A DNA stretch of 64,000 bases from the NCBI GenBank assembly GCA_963703355.1, contig OY969813.1:1984001-2048000 (forward strand), written 5' to 3'. Positions within the stretch are counted from its first letter, which is position 1. The number at the start of each line of letters is the position of its first letter. The DNA comes from Puia sp963703355. Lineage in GTDB: Bacteria; Bacteroidota; Bacteroidia; Chitinophagales; Chitinophagaceae. The translations under genes and the position numbers were made by a program. This document shows positions 1-8,750 of the stretch, piece after piece. The notes beneath the pieces are model-generated. The model was not told the DNA's origin. It worked only from the letters and a program-made list of their open reading frames with translations, and searched no databases.

Positions 1-650
1 CGCAGGAAGAGGAACAGCAAAATCGTCAGAGAAAAAATGATGCAGAAAAACTTAGCAGGGAGGCCGAGCTTTTTAAGTTACGCCAGCAACTGCAGCCGCA
101 TTTCTTATTCAATAGCTTAAATTCAATCAGTGCGCTAATTGGTTCCGATCCCGTACAGGCCAGAAGTATGATTCATCAGTTATCAGACTTTTTGCGAACT
201 ACACTTCGAAAAGATGAAGAGCAATGGATAAAATTGGAAGAGGAACTTGAATCTCTCGAACTCTATCTGGATATAGAAAAAGTGAGATTCGGTCATCGCT
301 TATCGACTTCCATCCATAAAGATGAAAGGAGTCTGAAGATGCTGATTCCACCTATGCTGTTGCAGCCGGTAGTAGAAAATGCGATTAAATTTGGCTTATA
401 CGATACAACAGAATCTGTAACGATTCAAATTTCGGTCTTACTGGAAAATGACATGTTGCGAGTAACCGTTCAAAATCCATACGATCCCGAAACGGCAAGC
501 CCTCGTCACGGAACAGGATTCGGACTAAACTCAGTAAAACGCAGACTCTATCTTTTATTTGCGAGACATGACCTGGTAGAGACTTCAGCGAAGGACCAGA
601 TATTTACGACAACCATTAATATTCCAAGTCATGAAAGTTATCATCATTGA
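1..650 (+). CDS. LytS-type sensor histidine kinase, C-terminal part (5' end outside window)
   Basis: The reading frame is open from base 3, well upstream of the first ATG at 168, so this is the end of a longer gene. Visible in order: a charged coiled-coil-like stretch, the His_kinase box of the LytS/YehU family (QLQPHFLFN; the His is the expected phospho-acceptor), the N box (PPMLLQPVVENAIKFG) and a glycine-rich ATP-lid motif (GTGFGLNSVKRRL). The family is normally membrane-bound and phosphorylates LytTR regulators. It overlaps the following LytTR regulator by 20 bp, so the two form a cognate translationally coupled pair. The sensor domain lies outside the window, so the signal is unknown. 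Confidence 0.93.
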   Translation, partial: QEEEQQNRQRKNDAEKLSREAELFKLRQQLQPHFLFNSLNSISALIGSDPVQARSMIHQLSDFLRTTLRKDEEQWIKLEEELESLELYLDIEKVRFGHRLSTSIHKDERSLKMLIPPMLLQPVVENAIKFGLYDTTESVTIQISVLLENDMLRVTVQNPYDPETASPRHGTGFGLNSVKRRLYLLFARHDLVETSAKDQIFTTTINIPSHESYHH

Positions 651-1371
651 CGATGAACCGCTGGCAAGATCTATCATCCGGGAATACCTCAAAAATCATA
701 CGGATCTCACATTAATCGGAGAATGCAATGACGGTTTTGAAGGAGTCAAATCCATTCAGCAACTACAACCTGACTTGATTTTTCTTGATATTCAGATGCC
801 AAAAATTAACGGTTTTGAAATGCTGGAGTTGATTGAAGAACCGCCTGCAGTTATTTTTACTACTGCATTTGACGAATTTGCCATCAAAGCTTTTGAAAGT
901 CATGCCGTGGATTATCTTCTTAAACCTTTTAGTCAGGATCGTTTTAATAAAGCCATTTTAAAATGGAAGCAAACCGGGCCAGCAACCCCTGCCAAAGAAC
1001 AATTGGCACCCTTGCTGGAAACTGTTTCCACAAGTCAGTCAGAACAACAACGTGTAGTTGTAAAAATCTCCGGAAAAATCAGGATCATCCCGGTGGAAGA
1101 AATCCACTATCTCGAAGCAGCAGATGACTATGTAAAAATTCACACGCGGGAAGGCGCACTGCTTAAAAATAAAACGATGGGATACTTTGAACAGGTATTC
1201 AATAAAAACCAATTTGTAAGAACACATCGGTCTTATATGGTTAATGTTACAGAGATCACGAGAATTGATCCTTATGAAAAAGACAGTCATCTGGCCATAC
1301 TAAAATCAGGATCGCGGGTGCCGGTAAGTAAAACGGGTTATTTGAAACTGAAATCTGTGCTTGGACTTTAG
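631..1371 (+). CDS. LytTR-family response regulator
   Basis: 246 aa. An N-terminal receiver domain (about 1-120) has the acidic pair IIDDEP, the phospho-acceptor Asp in LDIQMP and the conserved Lys in LLKPF. A C-terminal LytTR DNA-binding domain (about 140-246) carries the typical VEEIHYLEAADDYVKIHT and FVRTHRSYMVN segments. It starts inside the end of the upstream LytS-type kinase gene, which is the usual arrangement of an AgrA/LytR-like pair. Targets cannot be read from the window. Downstream lies a repeat-filled gap, then a convergent gene, so it is probably the last gene of its transcript. Confidence 0.95.
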   Translation: MKVIIIDDEPLARSIIREYLKNHTDLTLIGECNDGFEGVKSIQQLQPDLIFLDIQMPKINGFEMLELIEEPPAVIFTTAFDEFAIKAFESHAVDYLLKPFSQDRFNKAILKWKQTGPATPAKEQLAPLLETVSTSQSEQQRVVVKISGKIRIIPVEEIHYLEAADDYVKIHTREGALLKNKTMGYFEQVFNKNQFVRTHRSYMVNVTEITRIDPYEKDSHLAILKSGSRVPVSKTGYLKLKSVLGL

Positions 1372-1375
1372 GGAG

Positions 1376-1627
1376 TTATGGGATATGGGATATGGGTGAT
1401 GGGTGATGGGTGATGGGTGATGGGTGATGGGTTGGTAATTATTTGTTGTATAAATTTTAATATCTCTCCTTTATTTCGTTTTCGATTTCGATTAACTCAT
1501 AACTCATCACCCATAACCCATAACTAGTATCCCATAAGTCATAACCCATAATTAGTATCCCATAATTCATATCCCATAACCGATAACCAGTATCCCATAA
1601 TTCATATCCCATAACCCATAATTCATG
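1376..1627. repeat. Two opposed arrays of 7-bp words (GTGATGG / CCCATAA type)
   Basis: 1376-1434 consists of GGGATAT and about five GTGATGG copies. 1492-1627 consists of CCCATAA, AACTCAT and AGTATCC words that are roughly the reverse complement of the first array. The two arms could pair into an imperfect hairpin between the convergent regulator and anmK genes, and may act as a bidirectional transcript end. The second arm runs up to 4 bp from the anmK stop codon. The only open frame here (minus strand, 1457-1654) is a translation of the repeat and is not called. Confidence 0.8.
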
Positions 1628-1631
1628 ACTC

Positions 1632-2717
1632 CTATACTGACCATATCGCCCCATTTACGCTATCTCTTGCGGCTCCTGTTACAGAATGCATTACATTAAT
1701 TTCCTCTCGCCATCGCAGGGCTCCCATCAGCGCGATGATCAGGGCTTCTTTATAATCGATCATTTGTCCCGATGGAATTATCAGTTCTATCCCACGATCG
1801 ATCTTGTCTCTTAAACGATCTGTCAAAAAGACGTTGTGTGCACCTCCACCGGTAATGAGTAGACGAAGCTTGGATGCAACACCTGACCTGGTTTTCAAGT
1901 GATTCAGTGACGATGAAACCTGAACTGCAATATGTTCAACGTAGGTTCTTAACGCATCCTCCATTGTGAGATTTTTCTCTATTATTAAGGGTAATAACTC
2001 CTTTAGTCCGAAATCATTTGAAAGCGACTTGGGAAAAGGCATTTTATAGTACGGTTGATCATTTAACAGAGACAATAGTTTTTCATCCAGCCTTCCTTTA
2101 GAAGCGAGTGAACCATTTTCATCAAATCCTTTTTCTGTTTTTGCGGCTAGTGCATTGAGAATGCGATTTGCCGGGCATACATCAAATCCAATGAACGATT
2201 CGAATGTTGCAGACAAATTCGCGATGCCTCCTATATTCAAAAAAAAGTCATATTCGGAAAACAGCAATTTCTCGCCGATTGGAACAACAGGTGCACCCTG
2301 TCCACCCAGCGCCACATCGGCACTTCTTAAATCCGTTATTGTTCGAATTCCTGTAGTGGCAGCGATAGCAGCGCCATGGCCCAATTGGGCTGTCATTTGC
2401 TTCGCGGGAAAGTGGAAAGTTGTATGTCCATGTGATGCAATCAACTGAACGCGATAGGCGAGATTTTTTTCCTCAAGAAAATCATTTACATAGTTGCCAA
2501 GCAACCGACCATATTCAGCATGCAGTAATAGATAATCTTTGGCGGAGAAGTCGACAGCATCCGAAAGCTTTTTTTTCCATTCCGCTGAATAAGGTATACA
2601 TGCAGACTCGTGTATCTCATATGTCCATTTGCCAGCTGTTTCTTCAAAATGAACAAAAGCGATATCAAGGCCATCGAGCGAGCTTCCGCTCATCAGGCCT
2701 ATCACATTATACTGCAT
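1632..2717 (-). CDS. anmK: Anhydro-N-acetylmuramic acid kinase
   Basis: 361 aa, close to the family length. AnmK phosphorylates and opens 1,6-anhydro-MurNAc to MurNAc-6-phosphate, a step in cytoplasmic peptidoglycan recycling. The N-terminal GLMSGSSLDGLD and the internal GGIANLSA, FDVCPANRILN and GGGAHNVFL segments are characteristic of the ASKHA-fold kinase. Start chosen at 2717, where the family signature begins six residues in. It is divergent from upp. No other recycling genes (murQ, nagZ) lie nearby. Confidence 0.95.
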   Translation of the reverse strand: MQYNVIGLMSGSSLDGLDIAFVHFEETAGKWTYEIHESACIPYSAEWKKKLSDAVDFSAKDYLLLHAEYGRLLGNYVNDFLEEKNLAYRVQLIASHGHTTFHFPAKQMTAQLGHGAAIAATTGIRTITDLRSADVALGGQGAPVVPIGEKLLFSEYDFFLNIGGIANLSATFESFIGFDVCPANRILNALAAKTEKGFDENGSLASKGRLDEKLLSLLNDQPYYKMPFPKSLSNDFGLKELLPLIIEKNLTMEDALRTYVEHIAVQVSSSLNHLKTRSGVASKLRLLITGGGAHNVFLTDRLRDKIDRGIELIIPSGQMIDYKEALIIALMGALRWREEINVMHSVTGAARDSVNGAIWSV

Positions 2718-2722
2718 AGGAA

Positions 2723-2752
2723 TTGATTTTCTGATTCAATCTTTTAATTTTA
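2723..2752 (+). promoter_or_regulatory. Candidate promoter for upp
   Basis: TTG (2723-2725), a 19-nt spacer and TAATTTTA (2745-2752), one mismatch from the Bacteroidota TTG-N19-TAnnTTTG consensus. It lies about 50 nt before the upp start. Confidence 0.35.
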
Positions 2753-2800
2753 GTTTTATTGCCGACAGCATTCCGAATATCGGATTTTTAATTTTTATAT

Positions 2801-3451
2801 ATGGTTATAAATCTGAGTAGAGATTATTCGATACTCTGCGACTGGGTCGCCGAGATTCGTGATCAATCGGTACAAACAGACCGCATGAGGTTCAGGCGGA
2901 ATCTCGAACGAATGGGCGAAATAGCCGGTTATGAAATCAGTCGTTCGCTGCCATATGAAGAAATTGAAATTCAAACGCCACTGGGTTACGCGACTTCAAA
3001 AATGCTCAAAACGCAGCCCGTTCTTGCAACGATACTGCGGGCGGGGCTTCCCCTCCACCAGGGTCTTCTAAATGTATTCGACAAGGCAGACAATGCTTTT
3101 ATTTCAGCTTATAGAAAGCATGAAGCAGACGGATCCTTCGAGATTAATATGAGTTATATTACCAGTCCTGAACTCGATAATCGGATTTTAATCATCTCGG
3201 ACCCCATGCTGGCCACTGGCTCCTCCATGGTAAAAACTATACAGCAATTGAAGTCCGAAGGCAACCCCTCTGAGGTTCATATCGTTACGGCTATAGCCTG
3301 CACTGTGGGAATTGAATATCTGCGCCGCGCCCTGCCAACGTGTAAAATATGGTGTGGTGCAATTGATGACGAGCTTACAGCGAAGGGTTATATCGTGCCT
3401 GGATTGGGGGACGCTGGTGATCTGTCGTTCGGTAGTAAAACGCAGCTTTAA
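2801..3451 (+). CDS. upp: Uracil phosphoribosyltransferase
   Basis: 216 aa. Converts uracil and PRPP to UMP in pyrimidine salvage. The PRPP-binding loop DPMLATGSSM, the upstream ATILRAGLPL segment and the C-terminal uracil-binding stretch around VPGLGDAGD are all present, matching the UPRT family over its full length. The start at 2801 places the conserved N-terminal region directly after the first residues. It is monocistronic by position, divergent from anmK. Confidence 0.95.
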   Translation: MVINLSRDYSILCDWVAEIRDQSVQTDRMRFRRNLERMGEIAGYEISRSLPYEEIEIQTPLGYATSKMLKTQPVLATILRAGLPLHQGLLNVFDKADNAFISAYRKHEADGSFEINMSYITSPELDNRILIISDPMLATGSSMVKTIQQLKSEGNPSEVHIVTAIACTVGIEYLRRALPTCKIWCGAIDDELTAKGYIVPGLGDAGDLSFGSKTQL

Positions 3452-3623
3452 GCTGGTTCTACCCTTCGTTGTTTCAGGAATATTGTTTATTTTCAACGCT
3501 CGTCCAACAAGATTTTTCCTGTGAAACCATTTAATTACCCTGAAGAACCTACAGCTTTATGACTGAAATAAATGTACGGTTGTTCAAAAACTGCGAGCCG
3601 GCCGTAACCAAAGGATTGTGTTT

Positions 3624-4667
3624 ATGAGAAGAATTATTTACGTGCTGTTTTGTATTACCTATTTTTTGCCGGGTATAATCCAGGCGCAGGATCCCGCATT
3701 TTCACAGTTTTTTGCTTCCCCCCTCACATTGAATCCTGCCCTTACAGGAAAGTTTAATGGTTCGGTGAGGGTGGCGGGTAACTACAGGAATCAATGGCCA
3801 CAGATCAACAACGCTTATATCACTTCTACGATTTCTGTAGATGGAAATATCCTGACCAATAAGATTACCAATGGAGATGCGTGGGGCATAGGTTTGATGA
3901 CCATGACGGACAAAACAGCCGACGGGATTCTGACCAGCAACTACGTGGCATTGTCTACTTCCTACCAGAAGGCACTGGATGAAAATGGCTGGAACCAACT
4001 GGGTATTGGTTTCCAGGGTTCTTATGCAAACAAAAGACTGGACGGTACCCGTTTAAATTTTGAGGACCAACTGGATCAACAGGGTGGATGGTCGTTACCC
4101 AGTTCAGAGCTGGTAAGTGGACATCAGGTTAATTTAAGTTATTTCGATCTTAATGTGGGCGTACTTTATAATGGATCCACCGACGGAAATAATAACTATT
4201 ATTTTGGTGCATCAGCTTATCATATTTTGCAACCGACTGAATCTTTCTCTGGTAATAATCTGTACACATTACATCCGCGTTTCACACTTCATGGCGGTTA
4301 TTCATTTCCTTTATCAGACGAGAATAACAATAATTTTATTCACCTGAGCGGACTTTATAGCAGGCAATCCAATGCTGTGGATGCAATGATCGGCGGCACC
4401 TGGTCGTATAATTTAAACAGTGATGAGCCATCCGCAAGTCCGATCAATCTGTATCTTGGTGTATGGACAAGATTTAGCAATCTGACAGATGCTATTATTC
4501 CTTATCTTGGTTTGGATGTTGGATCATTTACCGTTGGGATGACGTACGATGTGAATGTATCTTCTCTGAAATCTGCGTCGGAAAGCCAGGGAGGTTTTGA
4601 AATTTCATTAATCTATATCAAGAAACCTTCCGACGGAAGAAAATCTATTCCTTGTCCTAAATTCTAA
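3624..4667 (+). CDS. PorP/SprF family type IX secretion system membrane protein
   Basis: About 347 aa. A signal peptide ends near IIQAQ, followed by DPAFSQFFASPLTLNPALTGKF, the hallmark N-terminus of the PorP/SprF family. The rest alternates short beta strands typical of an outer-membrane barrel. PorP/SprF proteins anchor the PorE-PorK-PorN periplasmic ring or act with particular SprB-like surface proteins. The start was taken at ATG 3624; GTG 3618 is an alternative two codons upstream. The other T9SS ring genes are not adjacent, so this may be an accessory paralog. Its TAA overlaps the convergent glycosylase stop by two bases. Confidence 0.9.
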   Translation: MRRIIYVLFCITYFLPGIIQAQDPAFSQFFASPLTLNPALTGKFNGSVRVAGNYRNQWPQINNAYITSTISVDGNILTNKITNGDAWGIGLMTMTDKTADGILTSNYVALSTSYQKALDENGWNQLGIGFQGSYANKRLDGTRLNFEDQLDQQGGWSLPSSELVSGHQVNLSYFDLNVGVLYNGSTDGNNNYYFGASAYHILQPTESFSGNNLYTLHPRFTLHGGYSFPLSDENNNNFIHLSGLYSRQSNAVDAMIGGTWSYNLNSDEPSASPINLYLGVWTRFSNLTDAIIPYLGLDVGSFTVGMTYDVNVSSLKSASESQGGFEISLIYIKKPSDGRKSIPCPKF

Positions 4668-5287
4668 GATTTTTTTGCACTCACGTAAGGGCTTCCTCTT
4701 ACAATAAACCGATAAGGCAGTTCCGCATCTTTCCCAGCCCCGTCTACCCCAATTCTTTTAGTTACAATGATCTGGTCTTTTTTATAACGCAGGCCGTCAT
4801 CCTCAATAAAAATTTCTTCGGAAAATACATTTGTTCCGGAATTGAGTTTGGACATACCCATTGCACGTGAAAGATTACCTGGTCCTTTTGTGAGTGTGTA
4901 ATCTGCTGTCAGCTTGCCGGTTCGTTCCAGCATATATTCCACTCCTTCGAGAGGTTCAAGTGCGCGGATCAGAACCCCATGCGGCACATTTATTTTATTT
5001 GTGATTACGTTAAAGAGATGATGCATGCCATAACATATGTAAACATATACTGTACCCGGTGCTCCATATAAGTGTTCCGATCTTTCCGTCCTCCTGCCAC
5101 CGTATGCATGGCTTGCTCTGTCATCAAACCCGGCATATGCTTCCGTTTCTACGATTCGTCCCGACGTACGAATGCCATCCACGATCGTAACGAGTACTTT
5201 ACCCAGTAGCTCTCTGGCGATTTTAACAACATCTTTGCGATCATAAAATGACTTGTCCAGTTTCGTTATGTTCCCTGACATATACAA
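4664..5287 (-). CDS. DNA-3-methyladenine glycosylase (AAG/MPG family)
   Basis: 207 aa, typical of bacterial AAG-type enzymes. Excises alkylated and deaminated purines at the start of base-excision repair. The family core is clear: GRIVETEAYAG, the D-x-ASHA segment, GTVYVYICYGMHHLFN and GPGNLSRAMG. The start at 5287 or, two codons later, at 5281 (MSGNITKL) are both possible. Encoded alone; it converges on the PorP/SprF-like gene with interlocking stop codons (4664-4667). Confidence 0.93.
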   Translation of the reverse strand: MYMSGNITKLDKSFYDRKDVVKIARELLGKVLVTIVDGIRTSGRIVETEAYAGFDDRASHAYGGRRTERSEHLYGAPGTVYVYICYGMHHLFNVITNKINVPHGVLIRALEPLEGVEYMLERTGKLTADYTLTKGPGNLSRAMGMSKLNSGTNVFSEEIFIEDDGLRYKKDQIIVTKRIGVDGAGKDAELPYRFIVRGSPYVSAKKS

Positions 5288-5337
5288 ATGCTTGAAATGT
5301 AAATTAGTGTTATATTGAACGCCGATAAAAAATTGCT

Positions 5338-6099
5338 TTGCTAAAAGAAATTGTCATTGCCATTCAGGCCTATCGAAAGGCACACTTATTCATTGGTAAA
5401 CACCGTTTGTGGAAGTGGATTTTGATTCCCGGATTGGCGTATATGATACTGTTTACGATTGGGCTTTATTTTTTTTGGATGTCGGCGGATACGGCCGTAT
5501 CACATCTCAGCAGGATCTCAGGCGTGGATCATTGGTTACATATGCAACACAGTGCCGCGTGGAGTTTTATTCTGATAATGGTAGGAATCATGGCCCGGCT
5601 TATCATGATGTTCTTTTATTTTTCGTTATTTAAATATCTATTTCTTATTCTCGGAAGCCCTGTCTTTTCCTATTTAAGTGAAAAAACCGAGGCCATTATG
5701 GAGGGTAAAGAATTTGCATTTGACAAATCTGTTTATTTACACGATATCAGTCGTGGTGTAAAGCTTGCATTTCGAAATTGTTTCTGGCAAACAGTATACA
5801 CGATATTTATTCTTTTACTTTCATTGATTCCACTTGTAGGATCGATTGCACCTGTTATTTCCGGTCTTGTTGAATGTTATTATTATGGATTTTCCATGCT
5901 TGATTACAGCTGTGAAAGGCACAAGTTGTCTCCTTCTGCGAGTATCAGTTTTATAAGTCAGCGCAGGGGTCTTGCTGTTGGTAACGGATTGGTTTTTTAT
6001 CTTATGCATTTTGTTCCGTTTGTAGGCTGGGTACTTGCGCCGTCCTATGCACTTGTTGCGGCAACTATCAGCATCCATCATCAGCATATTGATTCATGA
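5338..6099 (+). CDS. EI24/CysZ-like integral membrane protein
   Basis: 253 aa with about five hydrophobic segments (roughly residues 28-48, 70-105, 140-175, 215-240), matching the EI24 domain family that also contains sulfate permease CysZ. The role in this lineage is not established. The start is a TTG (5338); no ATG precedes the conserved N-terminus. The gene ends in a 4-bp ATGA overlap with the following methyltransferase, so the two are translationally coupled. Confidence 0.75.
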   Translation: MLKEIVIAIQAYRKAHLFIGKHRLWKWILIPGLAYMILFTIGLYFFWMSADTAVSHLSRISGVDHWLHMQHSAAWSFILIMVGIMARLIMMFFYFSLFKYLFLILGSPVFSYLSEKTEAIMEGKEFAFDKSVYLHDISRGVKLAFRNCFWQTVYTIFILLLSLIPLVGSIAPVISGLVECYYYGFSMLDYSCERHKLSPSASISFISQRRGLAVGNGLVFYLMHFVPFVGWVLAPSYALVAATISIHHQHIDS

Positions 6100-6800
6100 A
6101 AACAGCGGCTACCGTTTATCTTATTCCGAGCTTTCTGGATGAGGAAAATCTGGAGGTTTTGCCTTCTTACATTGTTGACGCGGTCAAATTATCAGACGCT
6201 TTCTTTGTCGAAAATGAACGAAGTGCACGACGGTATTTGAAAAAGCTTTGGAAAGAAATGGATATCGACAGCTATCCCTGGTTTACAATCCATAAGGCAG
6301 AAGATACCGTGAAACAGGAGTTTCTCAGATTCCTGAAGGAAGGAAAACAGGTTGCGATTTTAAGTGAAGCGGGTTGTCCGGGCATCGCCGATCCCGGGCA
6401 AATGCTGATCGCCGCAGCTCAGGAAGAAGGTGCTGTCATTAAACCACTGGTAGGGCCAAGTTCTATTTTGCTTGCTTTGATGGCCAGCGGAATGAATGGC
6501 CAGCATTTTCAATTTAACGGATATCTTCCGATCGAGAGTACGGAAAGAACCCGTCGTATTCGCGAATTGGAATCCACTTCTAGGAAAGAAGGATCAGCAC
6601 AGATATTTATCGAAACGCCTTATCGGAATCTCGCGCTACTTGAAAGTTTAATAAAAACCTGTAACAGTCATTCGCGATTATGTATCGCTGTTAGTATCAC
6701 CGGAAAGTCAGAGTCAATTCAAACGAAAACCATTGGACAATGGTCGAAGTCAATACCAGATATCAACAAGCGGCCTGCGATATTTATTTTGCAGGCTTGA
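6096..6800 (+). CDS. RsmI-like SAM-dependent methyltransferase (tetrapyrrole methylase family)
   Basis: 234 aa. Visible family marks are YLIPSFL near the N-terminus, VENERSARRYLKK, the LSEAGCPGIADPG loop and LVGPSSILLALMASGMNGQ. These resemble RsmI, which 2'-O-methylates C1402 of 16S rRNA, but the protein is shorter than E. coli RsmI and the exact substrate is inferred only. It starts within the EI24 gene (4-bp overlap). A long inverted repeat follows the stop. Confidence 0.82.
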   Translation: MKTAATVYLIPSFLDEENLEVLPSYIVDAVKLSDAFFVENERSARRYLKKLWKEMDIDSYPWFTIHKAEDTVKQEFLRFLKEGKQVAILSEAGCPGIADPGQMLIAAAQEEGAVIKPLVGPSSILLALMASGMNGQHFQFNGYLPIESTERTRRIRELESTSRKEGSAQIFIETPYRNLALLESLIKTCNSHSRLCIAVSITGKSESIQTKTIGQWSKSIPDINKRPAIFILQA

Positions 6801-6806
6801 GGGAAA

Positions 6807-6889
6807 AAGTATAGGAGTATAAGAGTATAAGAGTATTGAGGTGCATATTGAAATTCACACTCTTATTCTCTTATACTCCTATACTTTCC
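6807..6889. repeat. Inverted repeat of the 8-bp word GAGTATAR
   Basis: Left arm 6807-6840 carries repeated (A/G)GAGTATA words; right arm 6857-6889 is its reverse complement, giving a near-perfect stem of about 25-30 bp with a short loop. It sits between two convergent stop codons, and the right arm runs into the stop of the next gene, so it can serve as a terminator for both strands. The same word occurs at 51285-51420 and 58401-58504. Confidence 0.85.
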
Positions 6890-7287
6890 TAAGGTGTATA
6901 CGGTGTACCCGGCGTTTTTGAATCACGCATGGAGTATACGCTGTCTACTACAAATTCAGACGTACCACGCCAGGGCAGCGCACCGTTATATTCCTTGTAA
7001 TGCAATTCAAAATTTTTTCCACTGTTCATCATCAGCTGGTTAGCAACCGATTCGCTGGCCACAGAGAAACGAAATTCATTGGATTGAACAGATCCCGCTT
7101 GTCCGCCCTGAAAGCCTGCCTGTATTAACTTGCCTTCGTAGGTTTTGAACAGATAACCCTTCTTGGTAAAATTGTTCAGCTGACCGGCTTTCACGCCTTC
7201 ACCAAATACCCAATAAAAGTGAAAAACAAACCATCCGCCACCGAGGACGATGACGATTAACAAAAAAATAGTCAGAAATTTTTTCAT
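6889..7287 (-). CDS. Conserved small membrane-anchored protein, function unknown
   Basis: 132 aa. One N-terminal hydrophobic segment (about residues 4-27), then a soluble, probably periplasmic domain containing KKGYLFKTYEGKLIQAGF. Proteins like this are common in Bacteroidota and, as I recall, some have been labelled 6-phosphogluconate dehydrogenase; nothing here supports that (no Rossmann motif, far too short). It lies 11 bp downstream of the M28 peptidase gene on the same strand and probably shares its transcript. Confidence 0.75.
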   Translation of the reverse strand: MKKFLTIFLLIVIVLGGGWFVFHFYWVFGEGVKAGQLNNFTKKGYLFKTYEGKLIQAGFQGGQAGSVQSNEFRFSVASESVANQLMMNSGKNFELHYKEYNGALPWRGTSEFVVDSVYSMRDSKTPGTPYTP

Positions 7288-7298
7288 ACTTGCAGTTT

Positions 7299-8663
7299 TT
7301 ACAATCCGTATTTGTCGACCAGATAAATGAGTGCCGTCATGTTGATGGCTCCAAGTTCCAATTCTCTTTTATTTACATTTTCAAACACATCAGATCCTGC
7401 GTGGTGGTAGTCGAAATATCGCTGTGAATCCGGTATGAGTTCAGCTGCGAGAGCGCCGGTTGAATCATTTAGAGGATCCACGTCTGCCCCGGCACCGTTC
7501 ATTACGAAAGACGTAACTCCGTATTCTGCAAACAGCGGAAGACGTTGGCGTATCGAATTCAATTGCGTTTCATTTCCTTTGAAACTGAAACCTCTGGGTG
7601 TAAATCCGCCGGCGTCGCTCTCAAGTGCAAATATATGTTTCTCATTTTTCTGTTTGGCTTCAGAACTATAAGTACCGGCACCTCTTCCGCCATTTTCTTC
7701 ATCTGTAAATAAAACGATCCTTATCGTATGCCTGGGTTTATATCCAATTGCTTTCAGTGCTGTAAGGACTTCTATCGATTGAACGCAACCGGCCCCGTCG
7801 TCCTGTGCTCCTTCTGCAGGATCCCAGGAATCGAGGTGACCACCGACCGTGATATATTGATCGGGGAATTCAGTGCCTTTCCATTCGGCAACTACATTAT
7901 ATCCGACGGTATCCGGCAGTGTATGCGCATTGGTAGATATAAAAAGCTGGAGATCTTTGGGTGTGGATGCCGCCGCCACCAGTTTATCAGCATCCTGCAA
8001 TCCTACAGCGAGTACGGGTATTTTGGGAAATGAATCATTGTAAATCATCGCACCCGTGTGCGGAAAATTATCGGTTGAACTACTCATAGATCTTACCAAA
8101 ACTCCCACAGCGCCATATTTGGCGGCCCGACTTGCTCCGAATACACGATAGGGAACAGCGTCTTCATAGGCCCTGAAAGTCCAGACAAAATTTACGTTGA
8201 AGGGGTGATTATAAAAAACAATTTTGCCCTTGATTTCATTTTTTCTGCGTTCCAGTTCATCAAAATCGTGGATGAGAATCATAGGTGCAGTGATACCTCC
8301 GGTTTTTGTGGAAACGGAATTACCCAATGCGATAACAGCAAGGGACTGTCTGTTCCTGCCAGAAACCAGTGCTGCCTGATCACGCCCTCCCCGCACCCAA
8401 TGCGGAATCATGGTCTTCTGCAAATAAACCCTGTCTGCCCCGGCCAGCTTTAACGCTTCCAGACCCCATTTTTCCGCAGCATAAGTTTGAGGTGATCCGG
8501 AAAGACGCGGGCCGATCGTTTTGGTTAAAGTGTGCAGATTGCTATAAGCGCTGCCGTGTTCAAAAATTTCATCCGAGATTTTACTTATAAAGGCAGAATC
8601 GGTTTGGGCTTGTAATAAATCGCTAAATAAAAAAAGAAAGGAACCAAACAAAAACCAACGCAT
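7299..8663 (-). CDS. Secreted M28-family zinc aminopeptidase/carboxypeptidase
   Basis: 454 aa. A signal peptide ends near LLQAQ. A PA-like insert (about 120-250) precedes the peptidase core. Zinc and catalytic residues of M28 are visible: H and D in VGGHLDSWD, D in AQDDGAG, the Glu pair in FTDEENGG, D in ESDAGG and the late His in YFDYHHAGSD. The architecture matches carboxypeptidase Q-like M28B enzymes. A periplasmic or extracellular role in peptide breakdown is expected. The small membrane protein follows 11 bp downstream. Confidence 0.9.
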   Translation of the reverse strand: MRWFLFGSFLFLFSDLLQAQTDSAFISKISDEIFEHGSAYSNLHTLTKTIGPRLSGSPQTYAAEKWGLEALKLAGADRVYLQKTMIPHWVRGGRDQAALVSGRNRQSLAVIALGNSVSTKTGGITAPMILIHDFDELERRKNEIKGKIVFYNHPFNVNFVWTFRAYEDAVPYRVFGASRAAKYGAVGVLVRSMSSSTDNFPHTGAMIYNDSFPKIPVLAVGLQDADKLVAAASTPKDLQLFISTNAHTLPDTVGYNVVAEWKGTEFPDQYITVGGHLDSWDPAEGAQDDGAGCVQSIEVLTALKAIGYKPRHTIRIVLFTDEENGGRGAGTYSSEAKQKNEKHIFALESDAGGFTPRGFSFKGNETQLNSIRQRLPLFAEYGVTSFVMNGAGADVDPLNDSTGALAAELIPDSQRYFDYHHAGSDVFENVNKRELELGAINMTALIYLVDKYGL

Positions 8664-8750
8664 ATCTGTTTATTTCTGCTAAGATAAGTATTGCCCGGAT
8701 CTTATAAAGCTCTGCAAATTCTGATTAACTTTAATCATTAAATTTAGAAC

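Noticed and set aside
1457..1654. Open frame of 65 codons rich in Trp, Tyr and Met on the minus strand
   Set aside because: It is a translation of the CCCATAA word array; no start context, no homology and overlap with the anmK end.
4664..4667. Overlap of two genes suggesting an annotation error
   Set aside because: Both stop codons are real (TAA on plus at 4665-4667, TAG on minus at 4664-4666); tight convergence only.
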